A stretch of DNA of 64,000 bases from G965229615 sp965229615 (GCA_965229615.1 OZ245890.1:496001-560000); one strand, 5' to 3'; shown: positions 9,982 to 18,809, numbered from the stretch's first letter. Numbers and translations: made by a program. Notes: generated from the sequence alone by a model not told the origin.

Positions 9982-11667
9982 TTAATTAGATAAGCCTACT
10001 TGTTGCTGTAGTTGTTGATTTATATTCTTTTCAACCATACTTACAAAGTTATTATGTTCCCTGCTGCATGAGTACATATACTCCTCTCTTCCTAAAGCCT
10101 TCAACACTATGTTTACTATATACTTAATACAGTCCTTTATATAATCAAGAACACTACCTCTAAGCTGGTCTTGAGTCGTAAGATTATGCTCCTTCATATA
10201 TCCGACAAGTTTATTAAATCGCTGTTTAATTTCTCCCTTGAGGGTTTCATCTTGAATGTTGAGGTTATCACATAATTTTGTGCAGCAATCATCTGTGTTC
10301 ATTGTACCATTTACTGCCGTAGTTGTATACCCAGCAAGTAGTTGAGATATACCTTTCCGCATTACCGAGCCATCTACACTAGCATGATACTCTGGCGCAG
10401 CAAGTACAAGCCTGACTTTGTGCATCTCCTCAACATCATTATTAAGTAATTCAGCAATTGCATCATTTGTAACTGCTTTTTTTGGCTCATCATCACCATG
10501 TTTAAGTACAGAGATTATCAGTTTTGCTTTTATTGTGTCGCTGACCTCATCACTACTAAGTAATGCAGCAATTGCATCATTTGTAACTGCTTTTTTTTGC
10601 TCATCATCACCATGTTCAAGTACAGAGGTTATCAGGTCTGCTTTGTTATAGTCTCTGACATCAGCACTACTAAGTAATTCAGCAATTGCATCATTTGTAA
10701 CTGCTTTTTTTGGCTCATCATCACCATGTTTAAGTACAGAGATTATCAGGTCTGCTTTTGTTGTGTTGCTGACATCATCACTATTAAGTAATTCAGTAAT
10801 TACATCATTTGTAACTGCTTTTTTTTGCTCATCATCACCATGTTCAAGTACAGAGGTTATCAGGTCTGCTTTGTTATAGTCTCTGACATCAGCACTACTA
10901 AGTAATTCAGCAATTGCATCATTTGTAACTGCTTTTTTTGGCTCATCATCACCATGTTTAAGTACAGAGATTATCAGGTCTGCTTTTGTTGTGTTGCTGA
11001 CATCATCACTATTAAGTAATTCAGTAATTACATCATTTGTAACTGTTTCTTTGTGCTTATCATCACCATATATAAGTACAGAGGTTATCAGTCTTACTTT
11101 TTGTACGTTGTCGATATCACTAAGTAATGCAGTAATTTTCTTATTTTCAACTGCTTCTTTATGCTTAATCTTGCCATATTTAAGTACAGAGATTATCGCT
11201 CTTGCTTTTTGTACGTCGCTGACATCACCACTATCAAGTAATTCAGTAATTTCCTTATTTTTAACTGCTTTTTTTGGCTCACCATCACAATGTTCAAGTA
11301 TAGAGATTATCAGTGTTGCTTTTATTGTGTTGCTGACATCAGCACTACTAAGTAATGCAGCAATTGCATCATTTGTAACTGCTTTTTTTGGCTCACCATC
11401 ACAATGTTCAAGTACAGAGATTATCAGTGTTGCTTTTATTGTGTTGCTGACATCAGCACTACTAAGTAATGCAGCAATTGCATCATTTGTAACTGCTTTT
11501 TTTGGCTCACCATCACAATGTTCAAGTATAGAGATTATCAGGTCTGCTTTGTTGTAGTTTCTGACATCACCACTATCAAGTAATTCAGTAATTTCCTCAT
11601 TTGTAACTGCTTCTCTTTGCTCATGACTACTAAGTCGATTTATCAAATCGTTTATCGTGTCTCGCAT
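9982..11667 (-). CDS. Family B helical repeat protein, copy 1
   Basis: Function unknown. The 561-residue protein contains about 11 repeats of 36-38 residues of the type KKAVTNDAIAELLSS, DVRDYNKADLI, SVLEHGDDEP, a two-helix unit expected to build an alpha-solenoid. A C-terminal domain follows with KLCDNLNIQDE, RFNKLVGYMKEHN, VLKALGREEY and NNFVSMVEKN. This C-terminal domain aligns with that of family A although the repeats differ. The start is supported by a Shine-Dalgarno-like GGGAGA at 11675-11680 (minus strand). A conserved TATAAT (minus strand, 11732-11737) lies further upstream. No signal peptide or membrane segment is visible. Confidence 0.82.
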   Translation of the reverse strand: MRDTINDLINRLSSHEQREAVTNEEITELLDSGDVRNYNKADLIISILEHCDGEPKKAVTNDAIAALLSSADVSNTIKATLIISVLEHCDGEPKKAVTNDAIAALLSSADVSNTIKATLIISILEHCDGEPKKAVKNKEITELLDSGDVSDVQKARAIISVLKYGKIKHKEAVENKKITALLSDIDNVQKVRLITSVLIYGDDKHKETVTNDVITELLNSDDVSNTTKADLIISVLKHGDDEPKKAVTNDAIAELLSSADVRDYNKADLITSVLEHGDDEQKKAVTNDVITELLNSDDVSNTTKADLIISVLKHGDDEPKKAVTNDAIAELLSSADVRDYNKADLITSVLEHGDDEQKKAVTNDAIAALLSSDEVSDTIKAKLIISVLKHGDDEPKKAVTNDAIAELLNNDVEEMHKVRLVLAAPEYHASVDGSVMRKGISQLLAGYTTTAVNGTMNTDDCCTKLCDNLNIQDETLKGEIKQRFNKLVGYMKEHNLTTQDQLRGSVLDYIKDCIKYIVNIVLKALGREEYMYSCSREHNNFVSMVEKNINQQLQQQVGLSN

Positions 11668-12179
11668 ACTAAGCTCTCCCTTTTTATTATTTTAATTTCT
11701 GTCTTGAGTTATTCACAAAACAATAGAACTTATTATAACATATATCTATTATGGATTTTCCCATGAACAATAATATCTATTCAGTCACGTTGCAATACAA
11801 CACACTTGAATATCTGATATGAATAACCATATTTGTATATCGTTTGTTAAACTTTTATTAACTGTGATGGTATACCTCCCTGCATGTACACATGATGTTG
11901 TTTGCACTATATATGGATTGTTATATTACTGTTCAGAATTACACCATGATGGATAGTAGTACGAGTGCATAGCCCATGAGAGGATTGTACTTACTTAATA
12001 TTTAGGAATTGTAATGATTAAGACTGATATGTTATACTAACTGCAGTGGTGAGTTCATAGTGCCGCTCATCCATCTGACTATTATTGTTTACTTCAATGA
12101 GTAGTAGAGCTATAATTCCCAGCATAAAATCAATGCTAGGAATATTAGATTAATTAGATAAGCCTACTTGTTGCTGTGG
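11668..12179. repeat. Spacer/upstream block between the two family B genes
   Basis: About 510 bases without a gene. From about 11748 to 12178 it duplicates 9597-10020 almost exactly, except that a 20-base segment interrupts the TTTTCCCA/GTCACG stretch near 11762. It therefore contains an A-type upstream block followed by the B-type 3' flank. The TATAAT at 11732-11737 (minus strand) and a Shine-Dalgarno at 11675-11680 belong to the gene at 9982-11667. ACTTGAATATC recurs near 11805. Confidence 0.65.
12116..12142. terminator. Hairpin downstream of the second family B gene
   Basis: Same 10-base imperfect inverted repeat (TTCCCAGCAT / ATGCTAGGAA) as at 9948-9974. It lies about 40 bases past the stop of the gene ending at 12180. 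No T-run follows. Confidence 0.38.
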
Positions 12180-13277
12180 TTATGGCTGTAGTTGTTGATT
12201 TTTATTCTTTTCAACCATACTTACAAAGTTATTAGATTCTCTGCTGTATGAGTACATATACTCCTCTCTTCCTAAAGCCTTCAACACTATGTTTACTATA
12301 TACTTAATACAGTCCTTTATATAATCAAGAACACTACCTCTAAGCTGGTCTTGAGTCGTAAGATTATGCTCCTTCATATATCCGACAAGTTTATTAAATC
12401 GCTGTTTAATTTCTCCCTTGAGGGTTTCATCTTGAATGTTGAGGTTATCACATAATTTTGTGCAGCAATCATCTGTGTTCATTGTACCATTTACTGCCGT
12501 AGTTGTATACCCAGCAAGTAGTTGAGATATACCTTTCCGCATTACCGAGCCATCTACACTAGCATGATACTCTGGCGCAGCAAGTACAAGCCTGACTTTG
12601 TGCATCTCCTCAACATCATTATTAAGTAATTCAGCAATTGCATCATTTGTAACTGCTTTTTTTGGCTCATCATCACCATGTTTAAGTACAGAGATTATCA
12701 GTTTTGCTTTTATTGTGTCGCTGACCTCATCACTACTAAGTAATGCAGCAATTGCATCATTTGTAACTGCTTTTTTTTGCTCATCATCACCATGTTCAAG
12801 TACAGAGGTTATCAGGTCTGCTTTGTTATAGTCTCTGACATCAGCACTACTAAGTAATTCAGCAATTGCATCATTTGTAACTGCTTTTTTTGGCTCATCA
12901 TCACCATGTTTAAGTACAGAGATTATCAGGTCTGCTTTTGTTGTGTTGCTGACATCATCACTATTAAGTAATTCAGTAATTACATCATTTGTAACTGTTT
13001 CTTTGTGCTTATCATCACCATATATAAGTACAGAGGTTATCAGTCTTACTTTTTGTACGTTGTCGATATCACTAAGTAATGCAGTAATTTTCTTATTTTC
13101 AACTGCTTCTTTATGCTTAATCTTGCCATATTTAAGTACAGAGATTATCGCTCTTGCTTTTTGTACGTCGCTGACATCACCACTATCAAGTAATTCAGTA
13201 ATTTCCTTATTTTTAACTGTTTCTCTTTGCCCATGAATACTAAGTCGATTTATCAAATTCTTTATTGTGCCTCGCAT
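12180..13277 (-). CDS. Family B helical repeat protein, copy 2 (short form)
   Basis: Function unknown; a 365-residue near-identical paralogue of the gene at 9982-11667. It has about 6 repeats instead of 11 and the same C-terminal domain. The two genes differ mainly by whole repeats: three N-terminal units and one two-unit block are missing here. This indicates recent duplication followed by loss or gain of repeats. The start has a strong Shine-Dalgarno GGGGGAA at 13284-13290 (minus strand), spaced 6 bases from ATG, and TATAAT lies at 13342-13347. The end of the protein reads NNFVSMVEKNKNQQ. Confidence 0.83.
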   Translation of the reverse strand: MRGTIKNLINRLSIHGQRETVKNKEITELLDSGDVSDVQKARAIISVLKYGKIKHKEAVENKKITALLSDIDNVQKVRLITSVLIYGDDKHKETVTNDVITELLNSDDVSNTTKADLIISVLKHGDDEPKKAVTNDAIAELLSSADVRDYNKADLITSVLEHGDDEQKKAVTNDAIAALLSSDEVSDTIKAKLIISVLKHGDDEPKKAVTNDAIAELLNNDVEEMHKVRLVLAAPEYHASVDGSVMRKGISQLLAGYTTTAVNGTMNTDDCCTKLCDNLNIQDETLKGEIKQRFNKLVGYMKEHNLTTQDQLRGSVLDYIKDCIKYIVNIVLKALGREEYMYSYSRESNNFVSMVEKNKNQQLQP

Positions 13278-13597
13278 ACTAAGTTCCCCCTTTTTATTAT
13301 TTTAATTTCTGTCTTGAGTTATTCACAAAACAATAGAACTTATTATAACATATTTATACCCGTGATGTAATACAACATCACTATAAATTTCCACTATAGG
13401 TAACAACATTAGTGTCACTTATTAAATTTTTATCAACTATAGTATGATGCCTTCATACGTACATATGATGTTATTTGCATTAATATGGATTGTTATAGCT
13501 GTAACTATAGATTCTGTTGAGATCACATGTAATAAAAAAATCAACCAATTGTTAGAAATATTGTGTATATTTTTCATAAACATCCAAATAAAATGCA
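13278..13597. promoter_or_regulatory. Upstream region of the last array gene, divergent from gltX
   Basis: This 320-base region separates the divergent gene at 12180-13277 and gltX. It holds the Shine-Dalgarno (13284-13290) and a TATAAT -10-like box (13342-13347), both on the minus strand. It is a diverged relative of the other array spacers: ATGATGTTATTTGCAT, ATGGATTGTTATA and AATAAAAAAATC recur in the same order. It is probably the ancestral right-hand end of the array. No gene is seen. Confidence 0.5.
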
Positions 13598-15025
13598 ATG
13601 ATGTCAGAAAAGGTAATCACTAGATTTGCCCCTTCACCAACTGGTATGCTACATATAGGCAGTGCAAGAACAGCACTCTTCAACTGGCTATACGCTAGGC
13701 ATTGTGGTGGTAAGTTTTTGTTGCGAATAGAAGATACAGATAAGGAACGCTCAACACAGAAAGCAACTGATCAAATACTATCAAGCCTCAAATGGTTAGG
13801 ATTGGATTATGATGGCAAAGCTGTTATACAAAGTCAACGTATTGAAGAGCATAGAGCTATAGCATATGAGTTAGTAAAACGTGGAGCAGCATACTACTGT
13901 TATATGACTCAAGATGATATCGAAAGGGCAAAAGGTAACAATGGATTTGCAAAAATTGTCAGTCCATGGCGTGATGGTCAATCGCTTCCTATTCCACAGA
14001 ATGTGAAACCAGTTATAAGAATGAAGATGCAGGAGCAAGGAGAAAGTTATTTTGAAGACATTGTACAAGGACGCATTGTGATCAACAACAGTGAGTTAAA
14101 TGATATGATTATCTTGCGCTCTGATGACACTCCAACATATTTACTTGCTGTTGTTATTGATGATCATGATATGGGTGTAACTCATGTCATTCGAGGTGAT
14201 GATCATATTATGAATACATTCAAGCAGATGGCAATATATAATGCTATGGGTTGGAAAATACCAAAACATACACATATACCACTGATACATGGACAAGATG
14301 GTCATAAATTATCAAAAAGGCATGGGGCATTGGGTGTTGATCACTACAGAGAGCATGGTTACCTATCTGAAGCGTTATGTAATTATCTCACAAGATTAGG
14401 ATGGGGAGGTGATGGTCAACAGGAAATATTTGACATGCAAGCAGCAGCAGCAATGTTTGATGTAAAGGATATTAGCAAGGCACCTGCAAAATTTGATCTT
14501 GACAAATTGAACTATATCAATGCGCACTATATCAATGCCATTGATGACGACAGATTATTTGATATGCTAATGCCATTTTGGTATGATGAAAGCTGTAAAT
14601 ATCCTGATAAGGAAAAATATATATCAAAAGAATTTTTGCAAAAAATAAAACTATCTATTCCTCTGTTCAAAACACGCTGTAATACCTTGATTGATATGGT
14701 ACGTATGTGCAGTATTTTAGTTGGTAGATGCGATCCACTCGATCACAAATCACATGAAATGATGTTATCACAATTGAACCTGAGTTTACTAATTGGTCTA
14801 CAAGATGAATTGTGCAATATTACTGCATGGAACGTTATCTCAATCAAAGAAATTTGCAAGAATTTTGCCATTATAAACAACATAAAAGAAGCACTAGTGA
14901 TGCAGTGTTTACGTGCTGCAGTCATAGGTACATTCAAATCACCTGGTATATATGAGATGATGTCTATTCTAGATAAGGATGATTGTATGAATAGGATTGA
15001 TCAAAGTTTGTTAGAATTCCAGTAA
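13598..15025 (+). CDS. gltX: Glutamate--tRNA ligase
   Basis: A class I aminoacyl-tRNA synthetase that charges tRNA-Glu; many alphaproteobacteria also mischarge tRNA-Gln for later transamidation. The protein has 475 residues. The nucleotide-binding RFAPSPTG followed by the HIGH-equivalent HIGS is at residues 9-22, and the KMSKS-equivalent KLSKRHG is near residue 238. Length and motif order fit the family throughout. Two consecutive ATG codons (13598, 13601) could serve as start. The stop codon overlaps the start of ccmC (TAATG), suggesting translational coupling. Rickettsiales often have two gltX paralogues; which one this is cannot be told from the window. Confidence 0.94.
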   Translation: MMSEKVITRFAPSPTGMLHIGSARTALFNWLYARHCGGKFLLRIEDTDKERSTQKATDQILSSLKWLGLDYDGKAVIQSQRIEEHRAIAYELVKRGAAYYCYMTQDDIERAKGNNGFAKIVSPWRDGQSLPIPQNVKPVIRMKMQEQGESYFEDIVQGRIVINNSELNDMIILRSDDTPTYLLAVVIDDHDMGVTHVIRGDDHIMNTFKQMAIYNAMGWKIPKHTHIPLIHGQDGHKLSKRHGALGVDHYREHGYLSEALCNYLTRLGWGGDGQQEIFDMQAAAAMFDVKDISKAPAKFDLDKLNYINAHYINAIDDDRLFDMLMPFWYDESCKYPDKEKYISKEFLQKIKLSIPLFKTRCNTLIDMVRMCSILVGRCDPLDHKSHEMMLSQLNLSLLIGLQDELCNITAWNVISIKEICKNFAIINNIKEALVMQCLRAAVIGTFKSPGIYEMMSILDKDDCMNRIDQSLLEFQ

Positions 15026-15786
15026 TGAACAATGTAACAACAATGGGAAATTTTTTCTTAAAAACATTAGTGTCAACCAAAAACTTCATCATGAGGCATT
15101 TTGTTGCTATAGTTATACTTCTTACTGTGATGACAATAACAGCATATGCAATCACAACCATTTGGATATTCTATTTTGTACCTGATGATTATCTTCAAGG
15201 GGAGCTAGTAAAGATTATGTATATACATGTACCATGTGCCTGGCTATCACTGGTGACTTATATACTGTTAGGTATTTTTGCAGTGTATTATCTTATATAT
15301 AATAATGAATTATGTAATATAGCATCGAGTATCACACTTACTATATCACTACATACATCAGCTATAACTATAATTACTGGCTCAATATGGGGTAAAGCAG
15401 CATGGGGTACATGGTGGATATGGGATCCTCGTTTAAGTGCTGTTCTCATACAATTTTGCATATTAAGTGTATGCTATATGATGCAGCATATGCATTCAAA
15501 TTATCACAGCAGTAACAACAAGATATTATACCAAAGTAGTGCATTACTAGCAGTCATAGGCCTCATTAATATTCCAATTATTAAATTTGCTGTGAATGCA
15601 TGGAATAGCATTCATCAAAATAGCAGTGTTTTTCGTTTTGATGGTATAAAAATCCATGAAAGTCTTCTGTCTCCTCTGATCCTAGCATTTATTGCCATAT
15701 CACTATTTTATCTTACAATTGGTATTGTAATGATGAGAAACACAATAAATAATATGAAAAGAAAGAGATACAATTATGTACCGTAG
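15025..15786 (+). CDS. ccmC: Haem exporter / cytochrome c maturation protein CcmC
   Basis: An integral membrane protein of the system I cytochrome c maturation pathway that loads haem onto CcmE. It has 253 residues and about six hydrophobic helices. The haem-handling tryptophan-rich motif WGTWWIWDPRLS lies near residue 125, preceded by YIHVPCAWL with the conserved histidine. Its start overlaps the gltX stop by one base. Together with ccoG this indicates assembly of c-type cytochromes and an aerobic respiratory chain. Confidence 0.92.
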   Translation: MNNVTTMGNFFLKTLVSTKNFIMRHFVAIVILLTVMTITAYAITTIWIFYFVPDDYLQGELVKIMYIHVPCAWLSLVTYILLGIFAVYYLIYNNELCNIASSITLTISLHTSAITIITGSIWGKAAWGTWWIWDPRLSAVLIQFCILSVCYMMQHMHSNYHSSNNKILYQSSALLAVIGLINIPIIKFAVNAWNSIHQNSSVFRFDGIKIHESLLSPLILAFIAISLFYLTIGIVMMRNTINNMKRKRYNYVP

Positions 15787-15853
15787 CATGAACTTTATAC
15801 TATAACAGAGGAATAATAGCATGAAAGTTCTTTGCATAACAGATAGAAGGATT

Positions 15854-16294
15854 CTACATTGTAAGTGAATTTTCGTTCCCTTGAGATTTTTCTTCTTCTA
15901 ACCTTTCAACATAGCCTCTTTGCTCTTTCTTGATTTTTTTCCTTGCTTCACTATCAATTAAATCGGCAAAACTAGCTTTTCTTTTCAATGTTGGTTCTGT
16001 ATCTACTACTTGTTGTTCGCTATGATTTGCGTTTGCAGAATTATTATCATCATCCTGCATGGCTACTGCTAGTTCTTCTCCTGGTTCGATAGTATTAAAC
16101 AGCTGTTCATTCATATGTTCAGTTTCAGAAAGATCAGAAATAAACACTGATAATATCTCGCCAGATTGACTTATTACCCGATTTGTCAGCTCATGATTAT
16201 TCCGTATTAGCTCTCTTTGTGCTCTTTGATGTTCTCTTTGAGATTCTCTTCTCCTCTCTCTCATTTGAGTGTTTTGTACATCAGTATTTTGCAT
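15854..16294 (-). CDS. Hypothetical charged protein with NLS-like motif
   Basis: Not recognised. The 146-residue hydrophilic protein has no membrane segment or signal peptide. Residues about 10-35 are rich in Arg, Glu and Gln (MRERRRESQREHQRAQREL) and likely helical or coiled coil. The middle is acidic and Asn-rich. The C-terminal part holds KRKASFADLIDSEA followed by RKKIKK: two basic clusters about 11 residues apart, the pattern of a eukaryotic bipartite nuclear localisation signal. Such a pattern in a small protein of an intracellular bacterium makes a host-directed effector possible, but this is inference. It stands alone between ccmC and rlmN. Confidence 0.6.
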   Translation of the reverse strand: MQNTDVQNTQMRERRRESQREHQRAQRELIRNNHELTNRVISQSGEILSVFISDLSETEHMNEQLFNTIEPGEELAVAMQDDDNNSANANHSEQQVVDTEPTLKRKASFADLIDSEARKKIKKEQRGYVERLEEEKSQGNENSLTM

Positions 16295-16429
16295 TGTTTG
16301 CTTGTTCCGTTGTTGTTATAATGTCAGTATTGATTATATCAATCGAGAGGTACTATATACTAACTTTTCCATTAATACAAGAGCTAGGCTGGATGATAGT
16401 TACAATAATCATAAATACTGATATTACAT

Positions 16430-17500
16430 CTATATATCCTTTTTACTTCTATTTATTTTAATACTTGTAGATTTCAGCTGTCCACAAGCTGCCATGATAT
16501 CTTGACCTCTTGTAACACGAACTGGGGATTTATAACCTGCTTTTTCTATAATACTTGCGAATTTTGCTATTCTCTCCTTAGATGAGCACTTAAATTCTGT
16601 ATTGGGCCATGGATTGAAGGGAATTAGATTAACCTTTGCAGGTATGCCCTTTAATAATGTTACCAACTCCCTTGCATCAGCATCAGTATCATTGACACTA
16701 TCTAGCATGACATATTCAAACGTTATTCTCTCCATATTAGTCAACAATGCATATTGTCTGCAAGCATCTAGAAGCTGCCTAATTGGGTATTTTTTATTGA
16801 TTGGCACTAGATAATCACGCAATTCGTCTCTGACAGCATGGAGTGATATTGCTAATCTCACACCTAGCTCTTGTCCACATTTTTCAATTTGTGGTATGAA
16901 ACCTGAGGTTGATATTGTGATGCGTTTTTTACTGAAATTCAATGCACTTGGATTCGTTAGAATAATAATAGCATTCTTGACAGCATCATAGTTTAGCATT
17001 GGTTCCCCCATACCCATGAAGACTATATTACTTAGCTTTCTGACAGATGATATTGCAGACCAATCATTTAGGTAATCCTTTACAAGCAACACCTGTGAAA
17101 CAATTTCTCCAGCTGTAAGATTTCTTACAAGTGGTTGTGTGCCAGTATGACAAAATTTGCATGTGAGTGTGCATCCAACTTGGGATGATACACATATTGT
17201 ACTACGAGTTTTCTCGGGTATGAAAACTGTTTCTATCTCATTACTATCCTCCATTCGTAACACCCATTTTGCAGTACCATCTCTTGACAAGAGCTCACAA
17301 TTTATCCTTGGCCTATTTAATGAAAATATACCAGCAATTTTTTCCTTAAAAGAGGCAGTAAGATTTGTCATATCGCCAAAATTAGTACAACCTTTTTTAT
17401 AAATCCAGTTAAATATTTGCTGTGCTCTAAATGGCTTTTCTGACAGCAGCATGACTGCATGCTGTAATGCGTCCATATTGACATCAGTTATATCTCGCAT
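16430..17500 (-). CDS. rlmN: Dual-specificity 23S rRNA/tRNA adenine-C2 methyltransferase RlmN
   Basis: A radical SAM enzyme that methylates C2 of A2503 in 23S rRNA and A37 in some tRNAs. The protein has 356 residues, the family length. The CxxxCxxC cluster that binds the 4Fe-4S centre is C110-TLT-C114-KF-C117. GMGEPMLNYD follows, and the catalytic C-terminal cysteine is in DIMAACGQL near residue 340. All key cysteines are present. The start at 17500 is followed upstream by the palindrome-flanked TATAAT described separately. Confidence 0.95.
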   Translation of the reverse strand: MRDITDVNMDALQHAVMLLSEKPFRAQQIFNWIYKKGCTNFGDMTNLTASFKEKIAGIFSLNRPRINCELLSRDGTAKWVLRMEDSNEIETVFIPEKTRSTICVSSQVGCTLTCKFCHTGTQPLVRNLTAGEIVSQVLLVKDYLNDWSAISSVRKLSNIVFMGMGEPMLNYDAVKNAIIILTNPSALNFSKKRITISTSGFIPQIEKCGQELGVRLAISLHAVRDELRDYLVPINKKYPIRQLLDACRQYALLTNMERITFEYVMLDSVNDTDADARELVTLLKGIPAKVNLIPFNPWPNTEFKCSSKERIAKFASIIEKAGYKSPVRVTRGQDIMAACGQLKSTSIKINRSKKDI

Positions 17501-17532
17501 ATAAACATTATTTGTACATTTACAATATTGGT

Positions 17533-17553
17533 TGCTTCAATTATACTGAAGCA
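17533..17553 (-). promoter_or_regulatory. Putative rlmN -10 box inside a 7-base inverted repeat
   Basis: TGCTTCA and TGAAGCA are perfect inverted repeats around a 7-base spacer. On the minus strand the spacer supplies TATAAT (17540-17545), 40 bases upstream of the rlmN start. A matching -35 is weak. An operator overlapping the -10 box is a reasonable reading. Confidence 0.4.
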
Positions 17554-17719
17554 TATTAATAAAAACTACTTTCTTAATAAAAGCTAAATAAATATGAATC
17601 TTAACCTGCTGTATTATAACCACGAAATGTATATTATTACTTGTATGTATCATGTGTCACTAGTATTATCCATAGAATGTGGTTAATTTCTCTAAATTTA
17701 TATTATCAAATAAAATCCA

Positions 17720-18490
17720 ATGACAAAAAATAAAAAGATAGAAACAATAGGTATTTACAAACCATACAACTCATCGATGTTAAAAGGGTTTGTTTGCTGG
17801 TTACCATGTGTCGGTATATTGTATAAAGCTGTATTAAATCATGAAATCGTTAGTACGGTATTATGTGGCCTCAGTGCACTGAAGCCAGCACAAAGCGATA
17901 ATAAGCCAAATACATTCAGCAACATTACATCATTCTTTGAACAAAAAGTTCAATTTATTGCATCAACAACGCTAATAGCATATGCTGTTCATAATATTTA
18001 TGAATCATACACGCAAAAAAACACCCTTATAGATAGCTATACAAAAAAACAGCTCGTTGAAACGCAAGATGGTCAAGTACAATGGAAGATTATAGAGCCA
18101 AATATACCAATAGTATCTTTATTTGATCTTTATAATATTACGCTACTCCTCGCTAATGTATTAACAATAACCAATCTTCTGTTCACAAAGATTGATCATG
18201 CTGATGCCAATGAACAAAGTAAAGATTTCCTTGATAAGATGCAAAAATATGCATGGTATGGTGTCATAGGTACTAAAATCTTGCATTTACTTGCTGCTGA
18301 AGATGCTGAGACGCTATATGGCGGCGTAACATATATGCCATTTGACATACAAAACTATCAAACTATAGATCCACTGCTTATTGAAACAAACGATGACAAT
18401 CAAAAAGATGAAAATTATGAATTCTCAACTGCACTGGGTGATGAGTGTGCTAGTGGCGTAGAATATCAATCTCAATTATTGCTCAACTAA
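17720..18490 (+). CDS. Hypothetical membrane protein
   Basis: Not recognised. The 256-residue protein has hydrophobic stretches near residues 20-50 (VCWLPCVGILYKAV, VSTVLCGLSAL), 75-90 (FIASTTLIAYAVHNIY) and 130-155 (LFDLYNITLLLANVLTITNL), so it probably spans the membrane two to four times. The C-terminal 60 residues are acidic and soluble. It lies divergent to rlmN, with about 220 bases between them, and is followed by a 436-base region with a broken small gene. No Shine-Dalgarno is obvious. Probably lineage-restricted. Confidence 0.6.
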   Translation: MTKNKKIETIGIYKPYNSSMLKGFVCWLPCVGILYKAVLNHEIVSTVLCGLSALKPAQSDNKPNTFSNITSFFEQKVQFIASTTLIAYAVHNIYESYTQKNTLIDSYTKKQLVETQDGQVQWKIIEPNIPIVSLFDLYNITLLLANVLTITNLLFTKIDHADANEQSKDFLDKMQKYAWYGVIGTKILHLLAAEDAETLYGGVTYMPFDIQNYQTIDPLLIETNDDNQKDENYEFSTALGDECASGVEYQSQLLLN

Positions 18491-18662
18491 TGCTGTGAGC
18501 ATTGTACCATAGTTTTCAATGAGTCCACTTATTACCAATTTATGTTTTAATCTTGAATAATCATTAATAAAGATATTTTTTTTCAGTATTAAGCTCCTAA
18601 CAATTGATTGATATAATGGGCACTAAATATTTACTATTATGCGTTAGAATAGGGGGAAGTGA

Positions 18663-18809
18663 ATGAATAAAACAAGTGAGTAGATCTACTCTAGCATAGT
18701 AAAAAACAACGAACAGCTACACAGCAAACATCATGAACTACTCCAATTAGCAATACTGCAGAACGAAAAAATTTATAGAGCGCAAGAACTCATAAACTCA
18801 CTGTTATAA
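18663..18809 (+). pseudogene. Small gene remnant with an in-frame amber codon
   Basis: In the otherwise empty stretch 18491-18926, a strong Shine-Dalgarno (AGGGGGAAG) precedes ATG at 18663. The frame reads MNKTSE, then TAG (18681-18683), then 41 more codons (IYSSIVKNNEQL, HHELLQLAILQNEKIY, RAQELINSLL) to TAA. The post-stop peptide looks like a genuine amphipathic helix. It may be a decayed 48-residue gene. Alternatives are chance or a sequence difference at the amber codon. Nothing else is seen in 18491-18926. Confidence 0.35.

Noticed and set aside
3712..13277. CRISPR-like regular repeats
   Set aside because: The periodicity of about 108-114 bases is coding (36-38 residues in frame) with diverging units. 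There are no short palindromic repeats with unique spacers and no cas genes.
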